From: an uncultured Nitrospira sp.
GTDB lineage: Bacteria; Nitrospirota; Nitrospiria; Nitrospirales; Nitrospiraceae
Direction of reading: 5' to 3'
DNA: 64,000 nucleotides
Assembly (NCBI GenBank): GCA_902500775.1
Contig: CABVRZ010000005.1
Location: 1-64,000 of the forward strand
Shown in pieces: positions 28,545-36,369 of the stretch. The first letter of the stretch is position 1. The number at the start of each line of letters is the position of its first letter. Made by a program: the position numbers and the translations under genes. The notes under the pieces were generated by a model. The model was given only the letters and a program-made list of their open reading frames with translations. It was not told the DNA's origin and ran no database searches.

Positions 28545-28661
28545 ATGAAAGAAATCGCAACGGAGAATCTCGTGATCGGTGGGTTGGCCGGCCTGGGCGT
28601 GGTGGTGCTGCTTGTGCTGTTCGTCTATGTGGTGAAACAGATCATCATGAGGAAAGACTGA
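28545..28661 (+). CDS. 38-residue single-pass membrane peptide
   Basis: A short frame from ATG 28545 encodes a small protein with one transmembrane helix (GGLAGLGVVVLLVLFVYVV), a short acidic N-terminus and a basic C-terminal tail ending MRKD. Its TGA overlaps the ATG of ribE (TGATG), which argues that it is translated and couples to ribE. The ribosome site is weak (ATGGA). No family is recognised; it could be a small membrane anchor or regulator, or a translational coupler only. Confidence 0.55.
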   Translation: MKEIATENLVIGGLAGLGVVVLLVLFVYVVKQIIMRKD

Positions 28662-29314
28662 TGTTTACTGGTATTGTCGAAGAAATGGGCGGGATTACGG
28701 TCATGAACAAGTCGCTGGCTGGAGCCAAGCTGACGATCTTGGCCTCGACGGTGATGAGTGATCTGAAAATCGGCGATAGTGTGAGTGTGAATGGAATCTG
28801 TCTGACGGTTGTCTCACGAAGTGAACGTGACTTTTCGGTGGAAGTCTCGCCTGAAACGCTTTCGGTCACGACGCTTGGCGGTTTCGCCGTGGGCATGCCG
28901 GTCAATCTCGAGCGGGCCATGAAGCTCAACGAACGTATCGGGGGGCATCTGGTGGCGGGTCATGTCGATGGAGTGGGGGTGATCCGCGGTCGACAGCAAG
29001 ATGCCAATGCCATCGTGTTCACCATCGGAGCGCCTCCGGAGATTCTCCGCTATTGTGTCACAAAGGGCTCCATTACCGTCGATGGCATCAGCCTGACGAT
29101 CAATGCGGTGACTGAGCAGGGGTTCAGCGTCGCCATCATTCCGCACACGGCCAAGGTGACCATACTGGGTCTCAAGCAGGTGAACGATACTGTGAATCTT
29201 GAATCTGACCTCATCGGCAAGTACGTTGAGCGGCTGCTCCAAGAACGGAGCCAACTTCAGAAGCCCACCATCAGCATCGATACTGAGTATCTGCAGAAAC
29301 GCGGACTGATTTAA
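28661..29314 (+). CDS. ribE: Riboflavin synthase alpha chain
   Basis: A 217-residue riboflavin synthase, which dismutates two 6,7-dimethyl-8-ribityllumazine molecules into riboflavin. The two lumazine-binding repeats are evident: MFTGIVEEMG with GDSVSVNGICLTVV in the first, and GGHLVAGHVDGVG with GSITVDGISLTIN in the second. It is the last rib gene in the window; ribBA and ribH, which often follow, are absent, and an accessory DUF3644-like gene comes next. Confidence 0.96.
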   Translation: MFTGIVEEMGGITVMNKSLAGAKLTILASTVMSDLKIGDSVSVNGICLTVVSRSERDFSVEVSPETLSVTTLGGFAVGMPVNLERAMKLNERIGGHLVAGHVDGVGVIRGRQQDANAIVFTIGAPPEILRYCVTKGSITVDGISLTINAVTEQGFSVAIIPHTAKVTILGLKQVNDTVNLESDLIGKYVERLLQERSQLQKPTISIDTEYLQKRGLI

Positions 29315-29593
29315 TTTGTGGTGGCCAGCCGTTAGCGAAACAGCGACGGGTATGGCCGATTCCTCACGGCGTGTTCCACGGATAGAATTCGGCTAGTCCG
29401 GTTCTTATGCGGATTTGTCAAACTCTGTTCGGGCGACATTTCCCGTCCCCCGAACGGCCCTGGAGCTGGCGCTTGTGGTTGTAGGCACAGCGCAGGTTAG
29501 GAACCATCAGCTACAAGGAACAGTCGGTACATAACGTCCGGTTGCTCCGAGACTGCCACTGAGCTGCGGAGTCGTTAGGCGGTATACTCTACG
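29315..29593. other. Non-coding junction between ribE and accessory genes, with weak attC-like end
   Basis: No gene is seen. The 3' part (29529-29580) begins ACATAAC and ends GTTAGGC, which fit the outer R'' and R' boxes of an integron attC site apart from one mismatch, with partial internal pairing (CTCCG/CGGAG and AACG/CGTT). The inner spacing is not that of a good attC site. A TATACT box at 29583-29588 is a possible -10 element for the gene at 29594. Confidence 0.3.
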
Positions 29594-30010
29594 ATGATAG
29601 TCAGAAAGCGACGCGAGTATCTGCTCCTGCTGGACGCTGCAAAAGCCGCCGCCGAGGCAGCTGTTGATGCATTCAATAGCGTGTGGCACCAGTATCGGTT
29701 TCAGACCACGTTGCTGCTTCTGGCGAATGCTTGGGAGTTGCTGGCAAAGGCGGTCCTAATCGCCCGCAAGGAGTCGATTGCTCGGAATGAAAACGGTGAA
29801 ACCATCTCCGGCGAGAATGCGGTACACCGACTGAAGGTGAAGGGGTGGCTTGAGGAACAGCGCGCAGAGACTGTCCAGCAGGTCATCTCACTGCGCAACC
29901 AAGCCTGCCACAACATCTTACCCGATGTGCCGGTCGAGGTGATGCAGCACCTCCTCTTCTTCTCCTGCAAGTTCTTCCGCGACCTCATCGCCGTCGAGTT
30001 CCCGAGCTAG
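29594..30010 (+). CDS. DUF3644-like protein, N-terminal (HEPN-like) part
   Basis: A 138-residue helical product ending at an in-frame TAG (30008-30010). Recognisable segments are LLANAWELLAKAVLIARKE and SLRNQACHNIL; the RNQACH part fits the Rx4H pattern of HEPN ribonuclease-type domains, and the whole resembles the start of DUF3644 proteins. The next frame (30020-30607) continues in the same phase and looks like the rest of the same protein, so this may be the first half of one gene interrupted by a nonsense mutation, or two separate chains. HEPN proteins often act as RNA-cutting toxins or defence effectors; that role is inferred only. Confidence 0.6.
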   Translation: MIVRKRREYLLLLDAAKAAAEAAVDAFNSVWHQYRFQTTLLLLANAWELLAKAVLIARKESIARNENGETISGENAVHRLKVKGWLEEQRAETVQQVISLRNQACHNILPDVPVEVMQHLLFFSCKFFRDLIAVEFPS

Positions 30011-30019
30011 ACCCGAGGT

Positions 30020-30607
30020 ATGCCGGAGCACTATCTGTCGCTGGCATTCGCGGACCTTACGACGTACGCGGATAGAGTGCAGAAGGCAGTTGCGCGCGTC
30101 AAGAAGAATGGGAGCGATAAGAGGCTCGTTTGGCTCTTAGAGCGTGGCATCACGTTCGACGGCTCGAGTTACCAGACCGAGGCCCAATTTGAGCAAAGTT
30201 ACAAGAAGAAGCGAAAGGTACTTCCCCATCTTGGGCTTGGTCGATTCCTCCGTAAGGCTGATATGGTGAGGATCGTGCCGGTGCAAGCACCGAGGAACTT
30301 CACGGCAGACCTCACACTGAGGAAAGGGAGCGCGGCCGATGCCACGTTGCCAGTCCTCGTCAAAAAGACGGAGGTCGAGGTTGACTACCCCTACCTGACT
30401 AAGGAGCTCGCAGAGAAGCTCACTCGCACCCAAAACTGGACGGCTCGGGCTATCGCGGTACTTGGTCTGAAAGGTGAGGCGAAATACCACCAAGCTGTGC
30501 GGGCCTCCAAGTCCAGTTACATCCAGCGCTATTCTCAAGCGGCCTTGGATGTCTTGCGGCAGCGGATTCGCAAGGAGCCAACCTTTGACCCATACGCCAA
30601 AACATAG
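30020..30607 (+). CDS. DUF3644-like protein, C-terminal part
   Basis: A 195-residue frame in the same phase as the preceding one and only nine bases after its TAG. It contains RLVWLLERGITFDG, KADMVRIVPVQAPRN and a C-terminal block from YPYLTKELAEKL to FDPYAKT, which I associate with the C-terminal half of DUF3644 proteins. There is no strong ribosome site before ATG 30020 (only CGAGGT). It is more easily read as the continuation of the upstream frame after an amber codon than as an independent gene. Confidence 0.5.
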   Translation: MPEHYLSLAFADLTTYADRVQKAVARVKKNGSDKRLVWLLERGITFDGSSYQTEAQFEQSYKKKRKVLPHLGLGRFLRKADMVRIVPVQAPRNFTADLTLRKGSAADATLPVLVKKTEVEVDYPYLTKELAEKLTRTQNWTARAIAVLGLKGEAKYHQAVRASKSSYIQRYSQAALDVLRQRIRKEPTFDPYAKT

Positions 30608-30646
30608 ACAGTGAGTTCAAGGTTGTGTAAGCACCCATGAGTATAG

Positions 30647-30698
30647 GGTCGGGAGTCTTTAATAAATAGAGGTCGATCTCAGGAATAGACTCCCGACC
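30647..30698. terminator. Bidirectional terminator with 12-bp stem
   Basis: GGTCGGGAGTCT (30647-30658) pairs perfectly with AGACTCCCGACC (30687-30698) across a 28-base AT-rich loop, with T residues on both sides. It lies between the DUF3644-like gene and the convergent zinc-ribbon gene. Confidence 0.75.
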
Positions 30699-30745
30699 TT
30701 TGTCGTACCTTTTCAACCAAGATTTCAAACCCACGATATTCCTAC

Positions 30746-30919
30746 TTAGCCTACAACAACGGCCCGAGCCTCTTTTGCCGCCAAACTCTTGCGGCGGTTG
30801 GTGGTAATCGTGCGGTCGATCATCGCGCCGCAATTGATGCACTTCCAGGCGTAGAACACGATAAAGAAATCTGAGAATCGGTCCAACGTCATCATCCCCT
30901 GACACTTCGGACATTCCAT
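30746..30919 (-). CDS. 57-residue zinc-ribbon protein
   Basis: A short gene. It has a perfect TTAGGAGGG ribosome site before the ATG, and encodes MECPKCQGMM followed, after an aromatic-rich segment, by KCINCGAMIDR. The two CxxC pairs (Cys3/Cys6 and Cys27/Cys30) make a zinc ribbon like those of small transcription- or RNA-associated proteins. The C-terminus is basic then hydrophobic. It is monocistronic, ended by the shared terminator at 30647-30698. Function unknown. Confidence 0.8.
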   Translation of the reverse strand: MECPKCQGMMTLDRFSDFFIVFYAWKCINCGAMIDRTITTNRRKSLAAKEARAVVVG

Positions 30920-31008
30920 TGATCCCTCCTAAGGTGGTTAGGTTCATAATTGCTGATATATGTAAGCAAGAGCCGCGCCATGCTGAGGTGAGCGCGTTTA
31001 TATGGAAA

Positions 31009-31080
31009 TAATAAATACGTAGTAATAAATACGTTATACAGTTACAAAACTTTGACGTTTTGACAGAGCTATTGCGTCAA
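31009..31080. promoter_or_regulatory. AT-rich region with direct and inverted repeats upstream of the zinc-ribbon gene
   Basis: TAATAAATACGT occurs twice (31009-31020 and 31023-31034), 14 bases apart. Nearby, TTGACG (31052-31057) and CGTCAA (31075-31080) form an inverted repeat. The stretch is far AT-richer than its surroundings and lies 90-160 bases upstream of the zinc-ribbon start, so it may hold its promoter or an operator. The rest of 30920-31220 shows no gene. Confidence 0.35.
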
Positions 31081-31220
31081 TGTTTTGTCTGAAGGCGATC
31101 GTGAGGGTGTTACGTTGAGAGCGTATTACGAATCGTGCTTGGGCAGTATTAGGGGGCGAGCAGTCTGTAGCAGTCGGATACCTCAATAGAGCGTCTTGGA
31201 GACGCGGAGGTATAGTTCTT

Positions 31221-31481
31221 CTAAGGATGTCGAGGTTGGAACCGCTTTAGGGCTTCTTGCTCCTTCAGCAACGCCTCCAGGGGAACAGTAGTCTTCTGTT
31301 TCTTGCGTCCTCGCCGTGTCACCAGCCGATGGATTTCCATATACTCCAAGAAGTCGAGTGCCTCGACCATCTTCTCATCATCCACCGGCACGATCACAGC
31401 TTCCACTTGATTATGTTTGAGGACGACGATCCGCCGCCGAGGTTGGGGTTTCAGGTTAGTCAGCAGAATGCAATCATCCAA
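31221..31481 (-). CDS. Phd/YefM-like antitoxin (orphan)
   Basis: An 86-residue protein from a TTG start preceded by AGGAAGA. The segment RRRIVVLKHNQVEAVIVPVDD followed by a helix is like the Phd/YefM antitoxin fold, where it binds operator DNA; the basic C-terminal tail (RRGRKKQKT and after) is where a toxin would be held. No toxin gene lies next to it: the flanking genes are a small membrane protein and non-coding DNA. It follows that membrane protein by five bases on the acs strand. Either its toxin was lost or it acts alone as a regulator. Confidence 0.6.
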   Translation of the reverse strand: MDDCILLTNLKPQPRRRIVVLKHNQVEAVIVPVDDEKMVEALDFLEYMEIHRLVTRRGRKKQKTTVPLEALLKEQEALKRFQPRHP

Positions 31482-31486
31482 TCTTC

Positions 31487-31711
31487 CTATGGCTGATTCT
31501 GCGCGGACGATCGGTACGTATAGTAGAGAATGAGACCGGCCAGGATTGAAATGAGAATCCCAAATCCCATTTGGGCATCGAAACTCACGGGACCGACATA
31601 AATCTTATATAGCTGTAATAGGATAATCGGCAGTCCCACGGCCAGGGCGAGCGCGATCATGTGTCGCCGCTGGTAGATCGGCTCGCCGGGTTTCCGTCCA
31701 CCTCGTCCCAC
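31487..31711 (-). CDS. Small membrane protein downstream of acs
   Basis: A 74-residue protein with a basic cytoplasmic N-terminus (GRGGRKPGEPIYQRRH) and two transmembrane helices (about 18-37 and 48-66), ending in a short polar tail. It starts five bases after the acs stop, so it is co-transcribed with acs. No family is recognised. The position recalls small membrane proteins that accompany acetate transport, but nothing in the sequence shows this. Confidence 0.7.
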   Translation of the reverse strand: MGRGGRKPGEPIYQRRHMIALALAVGLPIILLQLYKIYVGPVSFDAQMGFGILISILAGLILYYTYRSSAQNQP

Positions 31712-31716
31712 GACTG

Positions 31717-33606
31717 TTACTCCTCAATCGTCGAGATATCTCCCGGGTCTTGCCCGAGTTCTTTTGCTTTGAGTACGCGGCGCATGATCTTCCCGGACCG
31801 CGTTTTCGGCAGGGACGAGACGATGTCGATTTCAGCCGGGACACCGATCTTGCCTAACTCTTTTAGGACCTGATCCTTGATCGAAGTGATCAACGCCGCA
31901 CTTTCCTGCTCTCCCTGTTTCAAGATGATGAAGGCTTTGATGGATTCACCGACGGTCTTATGAGGCTTGCCGATGACGGCAGCTTCCGCGACGGCAGGGT
32001 GGCTGACCAAGGCGCTTTCCACTTCGGCTGTGCCGAGCCGATTGCCGGCGACCTTGATCACGTCATCAGCACGGCCCATGAACCACATGTAGCCGTCTGC
32101 ATCCTTGTGGCAGACATCGCCGGCGGTATAACAATTGGGAATTGTGTTCCAGTAGGTCTTATACCGCTCGGGATCCTTGTAAATGGTGCGCATCATGGAA
32201 GGCCACGGCTTCTTGATGACGGCAAAGCCTCCGGCGTTGGCAGGGAGACTGTTGCCTTCCCGATCCACGACATCGGCTTCAATTCCCAGAAATGGGCGGG
32301 TCGCCGAGCCAGGCTTAAGCGGGACGGTGGGAAGTGGGGTGATCAAGATCGCCCCCGTTTCCGTCTGCCACCAAGTGTCCATGATGGGTTTGTCCCCGCC
32401 TGTCACGCGGTGGTACCATTCCCATGCTTCGGGATTGATGGGCTCGCCGACGCTGCCAAGGATCCTGAGTGTTGAAAGATCAGACTTCCTTGGCCATTCT
32501 TCGCCGTAGCGCATCAGCAGGCGGATGGCAGTCGGAGTGGTATAGAAAATGGAGACCCCGTACCGTTCAATGAGATCCCACCAGCGCCCTGGGGTGGGGT
32601 AGTCGGGTTTCCCTTCCGCTGTCAGAATCGTTGCGCCATTCAGAAGTGGCCCATAGACGATATAACTGTGGCCTGTGACCCATCCAGGATCGGCCACGCA
32701 GAAGTACACGTCATCGTCTTTTAAATCGAACACATATTTCGTCGTCAGGTAGGTGCCGACCATGTAACCTCCATGGACATGGACGACGCCCTTGGGTTTG
32801 CCGGTTGTTCCTGAGGTGTAGAGGATATAGAGCGGGGTTTCTGCATCAAGTTGTTCCGCTTCACACACCGCACTTTCCTGCTTGACCCAGTCGTTCCAAT
32901 CAATTTCCCTCGGCGCCGAAAGCACTGGCCCTGGCACTTGACGCCGGACGACAACCACATGGCCAACGGTGGGGCAGCTCTTGAGTGCCTCATCTACCAC
33001 GGGCTTCAGGTTGATGACTTTCCCGCGATCAAAGCCGACGTCGGCGGTGATCACGACTTTTGTCTCCGCATCGTTCATGCGACTCGCGAGGGCCGGCGCA
33101 CTGAATCCTGAGTAGACCACACTGTGGATCGCGCCGATCCTGGCACAAGCCAACATGGCAACGACTTGTTCTGGAACTTTCGGAAGATAAATAGTGACGC
33201 GGTCACCTTTCTGAACTCCGAGCCTCTTCAGGGCGTTCGCGCAGCGGTTGACCTGTCGATAGAGTTCACCGTACGTGAAGATGCGTTCCTGGTCGTTTTC
33301 CCCCACCCAGATCAGTGCAACTTTATTCTTCCGCCAGGTTTTGACATGACGGTCTAAGCAGTTGTAGGCAATGTTGCATCGCGCATCGACGAACCATTTC
33401 GCCCATGGATACTCCCACTCCAAGACCTTGTTCCAGGGTGCAAACCACTCGAGTTCCTTGGCGGCATTACTCCAGAAGGTTTCCGGATCCGCGATGGAGT
33501 TTTTGTACTCGGTTTCATACTCTTTGATGTAGGCTGCAGCGATTGTCTTAGCCGTTGGCTGATAGGTCCGACTTTCTTTGAGCAAGGTTTCAATCTGTTC
33601 ACTCAT
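31717..33606 (-). CDS. acs: Acetyl-CoA synthetase (AMP-forming)
   Basis: A 629-residue ANL-superfamily enzyme that makes acetyl-CoA from acetate, ATP and CoA. It has the P-loop LYTSGTTGKPKG, DTWWQTETG, and the C-terminal PKTRSGKIMRR with the catalytic lysine that is acetylated in other Acs proteins. The open frame runs back to 33729, but MSEQIETLL at 33606 with an upstream AAGGAG is the likely start. The protein is a little shorter than E. coli Acs. It heads a three-gene operon with a membrane protein and a Phd-like protein and is divergent from the caspase-like gene. Confidence 0.95.
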   Translation of the reverse strand: MSEQIETLLKESRTYQPTAKTIAAAYIKEYETEYKNSIADPETFWSNAAKELEWFAPWNKVLEWEYPWAKWFVDARCNIAYNCLDRHVKTWRKNKVALIWVGENDQERIFTYGELYRQVNRCANALKRLGVQKGDRVTIYLPKVPEQVVAMLACARIGAIHSVVYSGFSAPALASRMNDAETKVVITADVGFDRGKVINLKPVVDEALKSCPTVGHVVVVRRQVPGPVLSAPREIDWNDWVKQESAVCEAEQLDAETPLYILYTSGTTGKPKGVVHVHGGYMVGTYLTTKYVFDLKDDDVYFCVADPGWVTGHSYIVYGPLLNGATILTAEGKPDYPTPGRWWDLIERYGVSIFYTTPTAIRLLMRYGEEWPRKSDLSTLRILGSVGEPINPEAWEWYHRVTGGDKPIMDTWWQTETGAILITPLPTVPLKPGSATRPFLGIEADVVDREGNSLPANAGGFAVIKKPWPSMMRTIYKDPERYKTYWNTIPNCYTAGDVCHKDADGYMWFMGRADDVIKVAGNRLGTAEVESALVSHPAVAEAAVIGKPHKTVGESIKAFIILKQGEQESAALITSIKDQVLKELGKIGVPAEIDIVSSLPKTRSGKIMRRVLKAKELGQDPGDISTIEE

Positions 33607-33804
33607 GGCCGGAACGTCTCCTTCTTCAAGGCAGTTCAGTGCAGAGGGGGCATTATGGAGAAAGTCATGGATACCTGCAACCATACATCGGGCAAAAAGC
33701 CAGCTCGTTGTGCAGGGGCAGTGCATCACGTCTGTTCCTTGACTCCTGCTATGGCTGGAGATAGGCTCACGAGCTCAATGATGATTGTTCCACAGAGGTT
33801 GATG

Positions 33805-34677
33805 ATGAGATCTGCTCGGATGCTGGTGAAACCGTTGGTACTGACCATCTCCCTGCTTGCTCTACTGTCACTCACTTCGTTGCCACTTGCGGAGGCTCAA
33901 GTAGGAAAGCCGGAAGGGCTCTATTACAAGTCCTGGGCAATCGTGATTGGAATTGAGAAATATGTCTTAGCGCCCTCGATTCCAGGAGCCATCCAGGATG
34001 CAAAAAAGGTAGCGGAGGTATTTCGACAGCTGGGATTTGATGAAGTGGTTGAACTGTACGATCAAGATGCCAGTTCGCGGCGCCTACAGCAGTTGCTGAA
34101 CGATATGCTTCCACGAAAAGTTGGACGTATGGATCGGCTTGTGCTTGTGTACCTGGGGCACGCCGGGGTGATGCAAGACTCCGAAGGACAAGATCGCGGG
34201 TATCTGGTTCCGTTTGACGCTCCGGTCAATAGTGCCGCGAAATCCATCACGGTCGAACAGCTAAAGGAATTTACACGGCGGTTGGCTTCGAAACATACAC
34301 TCCTTATCTTGGATGCACCGGTGGTGGGATGGGAGACGACCGAACCGTCTGGGTTTTCATTGGAAGGGCGGATGGCGCCAGAGTTGGAAGCCGATCGGCG
34401 GGCAGTGCAAGTCGTGACTGCCGCAAATCGGGGAGAGACTGTCGGTCATTCCGACCAGGGCAGTCGTTTTGTCGAAGCCTTACTGGCAGGATTGTCCGGT
34501 GCTGCGGATCTGGACGGAAACGGTTGGCTCATGGCTTCTGAGCTGGGGGGCTATCTCGTACGCCAGGTCGAGCTGGCATCGGGTGGGGGACAGCGTCCAT
34601 CGAGTCTTCGCATCGATGGCGATGGAGATATGGTGTTGGTTGAAGGAAAGGCCGCGAGGGCCCCAGCTGTGAAATGA
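33805..34677 (+). CDS. Exported caspase-fold (peptidase C14-like) protein, probably inactive
   Basis: The start is placed at ATG 33805 (33802 and 33778 also possible) because AGAGG precedes it and a signal peptide follows, cut near LPLAEAQ. The 290-residue product has the caspase core: YKSWAIVIGIEKY, DAKKVAEVFRQLGF, then the His strand YLGHAG with His119. At the site of the catalytic cysteine the sequence is ILDAPVVGWE, with Pro172 where D-A-C is expected, so proteolysis is unlikely. The mature protein would be periplasmic. It is divergent from acs. A binding or scaffold role is inferred. Confidence 0.8.
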   Translation: MRSARMLVKPLVLTISLLALLSLTSLPLAEAQVGKPEGLYYKSWAIVIGIEKYVLAPSIPGAIQDAKKVAEVFRQLGFDEVVELYDQDASSRRLQQLLNDMLPRKVGRMDRLVLVYLGHAGVMQDSEGQDRGYLVPFDAPVNSAAKSITVEQLKEFTRRLASKHTLLILDAPVVGWETTEPSGFSLEGRMAPELEADRRAVQVVTAANRGETVGHSDQGSRFVEALLAGLSGAADLDGNGWLMASELGGYLVRQVELASGGGQRPSSLRIDGDGDMVLVEGKAARAPAVK

Positions 34678-34828
34678 TCGGCTGACGATTGCCAGAAACT
34701 TTGTACCTGAACAAACGCCATGTGACGTACTGGACGTGAGACGCTGTCCGGTGATTGTCCCTTGGTGACTGAGCCGGTATGGGCTTTTGCCGTCCTCATA
34801 CTCAACGAAGGATGCCGCAGTTGGCTGC

Positions 34829-34999
34829 CTACTCCTGTTCTCCACCCTTGAGGTACCCCAGGCCAATCTTGATTGCTCGGCGGGTGATTTCTGCCCATCG
34901 GGCCTGGGGGTATGCGGCGAGAACCGCCGCTGCTTTGGGGTCCTGGATGTCGAGCGCGAGAATTCGGATGATGCCGTCATCAATCTGGATGTCTGCCAC
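34829..34999 (-). CDS. 56-residue protein of unknown function
   Basis: Starts at GTG 34999 after an excellent AAGGAGG site. The product begins ADIQIDDGIIRILALDIQDP, continues with an Ala-rich helix (KAAAVLAAYPQARWAE) and ends with a basic amphipathic helix. It has no signal peptide or cysteine. No family is recognised; size and charge would suit a small DNA-binding or antitoxin-like protein, but no partner is adjacent. Confidence 0.55.
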   Translation of the reverse strand: MADIQIDDGIIRILALDIQDPKAAAVLAAYPQARWAEITRRAIKIGLGYLKGGEQE

Positions 35000-35146
35000 A
35001 GAGCCTCCTTGGTCTCGTTCTGGAACCTGAGTTGAACTGAGCCTTGCATTGACGGATATATGATCACATGTTAGCATGATTCCACTATTTTTTCTCGGGA
35101 TGTTCTACGTACGGCGGATCTACTTATTTTCCTCAAGGAGGGTCCT

Positions 35147-35713
35147 ATGATCAGGTCACAAGCGATTCACTCAAGACTGGCCAGCCTCGGTCTTGCTGTC
35201 CTTTTCATGGTAGGACTTGCCGCTTGTGGAGGACCGCCTAAATGGGTCCAGAAGGGGTCGGGGGCATTCAATGAGAAAGACAGTAAGGCCTTCTATGGGG
35301 TGGGGGCGGTGTCCGGAGTTCGGAACGCACCGCTTGCCTGGGAGACGGCGGAGAATCGTGGGAGGGCTGAGATTGCGAGAACATTTGAAACCTATACCGG
35401 CTATTTGATGCGCGACTATGCGGCATCAACTACGGCAGGAGATTTTACGCGAAATACGGAAGAACAGAATGTCGAACGAGCCGCCAAAACGATCACGACG
35501 GCGACGCTCAGTGGGGTCAGGAAAATCGACCAGTATGTGGATCTGAAGACCAACACGTACTATGTTTTGACCAAGTTGAGTTTGGAAGACATGAAGAACA
35601 ACCTGGAACAGGCCAAAGAACTCAATGCTCAGGTCAGGGACTTTGTGCGGAAGAACGCTGACAAAATGTTCGAGCGTTTGGAGAAAGAAGAAGAAAAACG
35701 AGGGATTCAGTAG
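35147..35713 (+). CDS. LPP20-family lipoprotein
   Basis: A 188-residue lipoprotein with signal peptide and lipobox LAAC, preceded by AAGGAGG. After the anchor comes PPKWVQKGSGAFNEKDSKAFYGVGAVSG, the LPP20 opening, and a helical C-terminal half rich in Lys and Glu that looks like a coiled coil. It opens a lipoprotein cassette with an LpoB-like gene, a COG3014-type gene and another LPP20-like gene. Such cassettes are associated with the cell envelope and with control of penicillin-binding proteins through LpoB. Confidence 0.88.
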   Translation: MIRSQAIHSRLASLGLAVLFMVGLAACGGPPKWVQKGSGAFNEKDSKAFYGVGAVSGVRNAPLAWETAENRGRAEIARTFETYTGYLMRDYAASTTAGDFTRNTEEQNVERAAKTITTATLSGVRKIDQYVDLKTNTYYVLTKLSLEDMKNNLEQAKELNAQVRDFVRKNADKMFERLEKEEEKRGIQ

Positions 35714-35755
35714 TCATAACGTCATGAAGCGGCTGCTTCTTCTCGGAGGTTCATC

Positions 35756-36367
35756 GTGATCCAGAAAGCTGGTCCTGCTCTTATTGCTACGCTGGGTGTT
35801 GTAGCTATTCTCAGCGGATGTGGTCATGAGACCAAGGTGACTCGTGTCGATGCCGGAGTAGTGACCGATCTGAGTGGGAGATGGAACGATACGGACTCCC
35901 GGATGGTTGCCGAGGCGATGGTAAAGGATGCGCTCCAATATCCTTGGCTTGGGAATTTTGAAAACGCCAATCAGCGTCAGCCCGTCGTCGTTGTCGGGAC
36001 CGTCCTGAATAGTAGCCATGAACATATCAGTGTGCAGACCTTTATTACGGATCTCGAGCGAGAGCTGACCAATTCTCAGAAGGTCACTTTTGTGGCCGGA
36101 AAAAGCGAGCGCGACGAGGTGCGAACCGAGCGAAAAGAGCAGGCCATTTATGCGCGTGAAGAGACACAGAAGGCCCCTGGAAAAGAAACTGGGGCTGATT
36201 TTATGATGAAGGGGACAATTGCCACCATTCTTGACGAAGCAGACGGGGCGAAAGCGGTGTTCTACCAGGTGGATCTTCAGATGATCGATCTGGAAAGCAA
36301 CGCGAAGGTGTGGTACGGGCAAAAGAAGATCAAGAAGGTGGTCGAAAAGAAGCGGACCGTCTTTTAG
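35756..36367 (+). CDS. LpoB-like penicillin-binding protein activator lipoprotein
   Basis: A 203-residue lipoprotein (GTG start after CGGAGG; lipobox LSGC). The mature domain resembles LpoB: TRVDAGVVTDLSGRWNDTDS, VVVVGTVLNSSHEHISVQTF, and a last strand pair VWYGQKKIKKVVEK like the C-terminus of LpoB. In E. coli LpoB stimulates PBP1b from the outer membrane. It follows the LPP20-type gene by 42 bases. A MITE-like repeat begins two bases after its stop. Its PBP partner is not in the window. Confidence 0.85.
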   Translation: MIQKAGPALIATLGVVAILSGCGHETKVTRVDAGVVTDLSGRWNDTDSRMVAEAMVKDALQYPWLGNFENANQRQPVVVVGTVLNSSHEHISVQTFITDLERELTNSQKVTFVAGKSERDEVRTERKEQAIYAREETQKAPGKETGADFMMKGTIATILDEADGAKAVFYQVDLQMIDLESNAKVWYGQKKIKKVVEKKRTVF

Positions 36368-36369
36368 CC

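Noticed and set aside
30450-30947. 165-residue minus-strand frame covering the zinc-ribbon gene
   Set aside because: It overlaps the 3' end of the DUF3644-like gene and runs through a strong terminator; the zinc-ribbon frame has the ribosome site and CxxC motifs.
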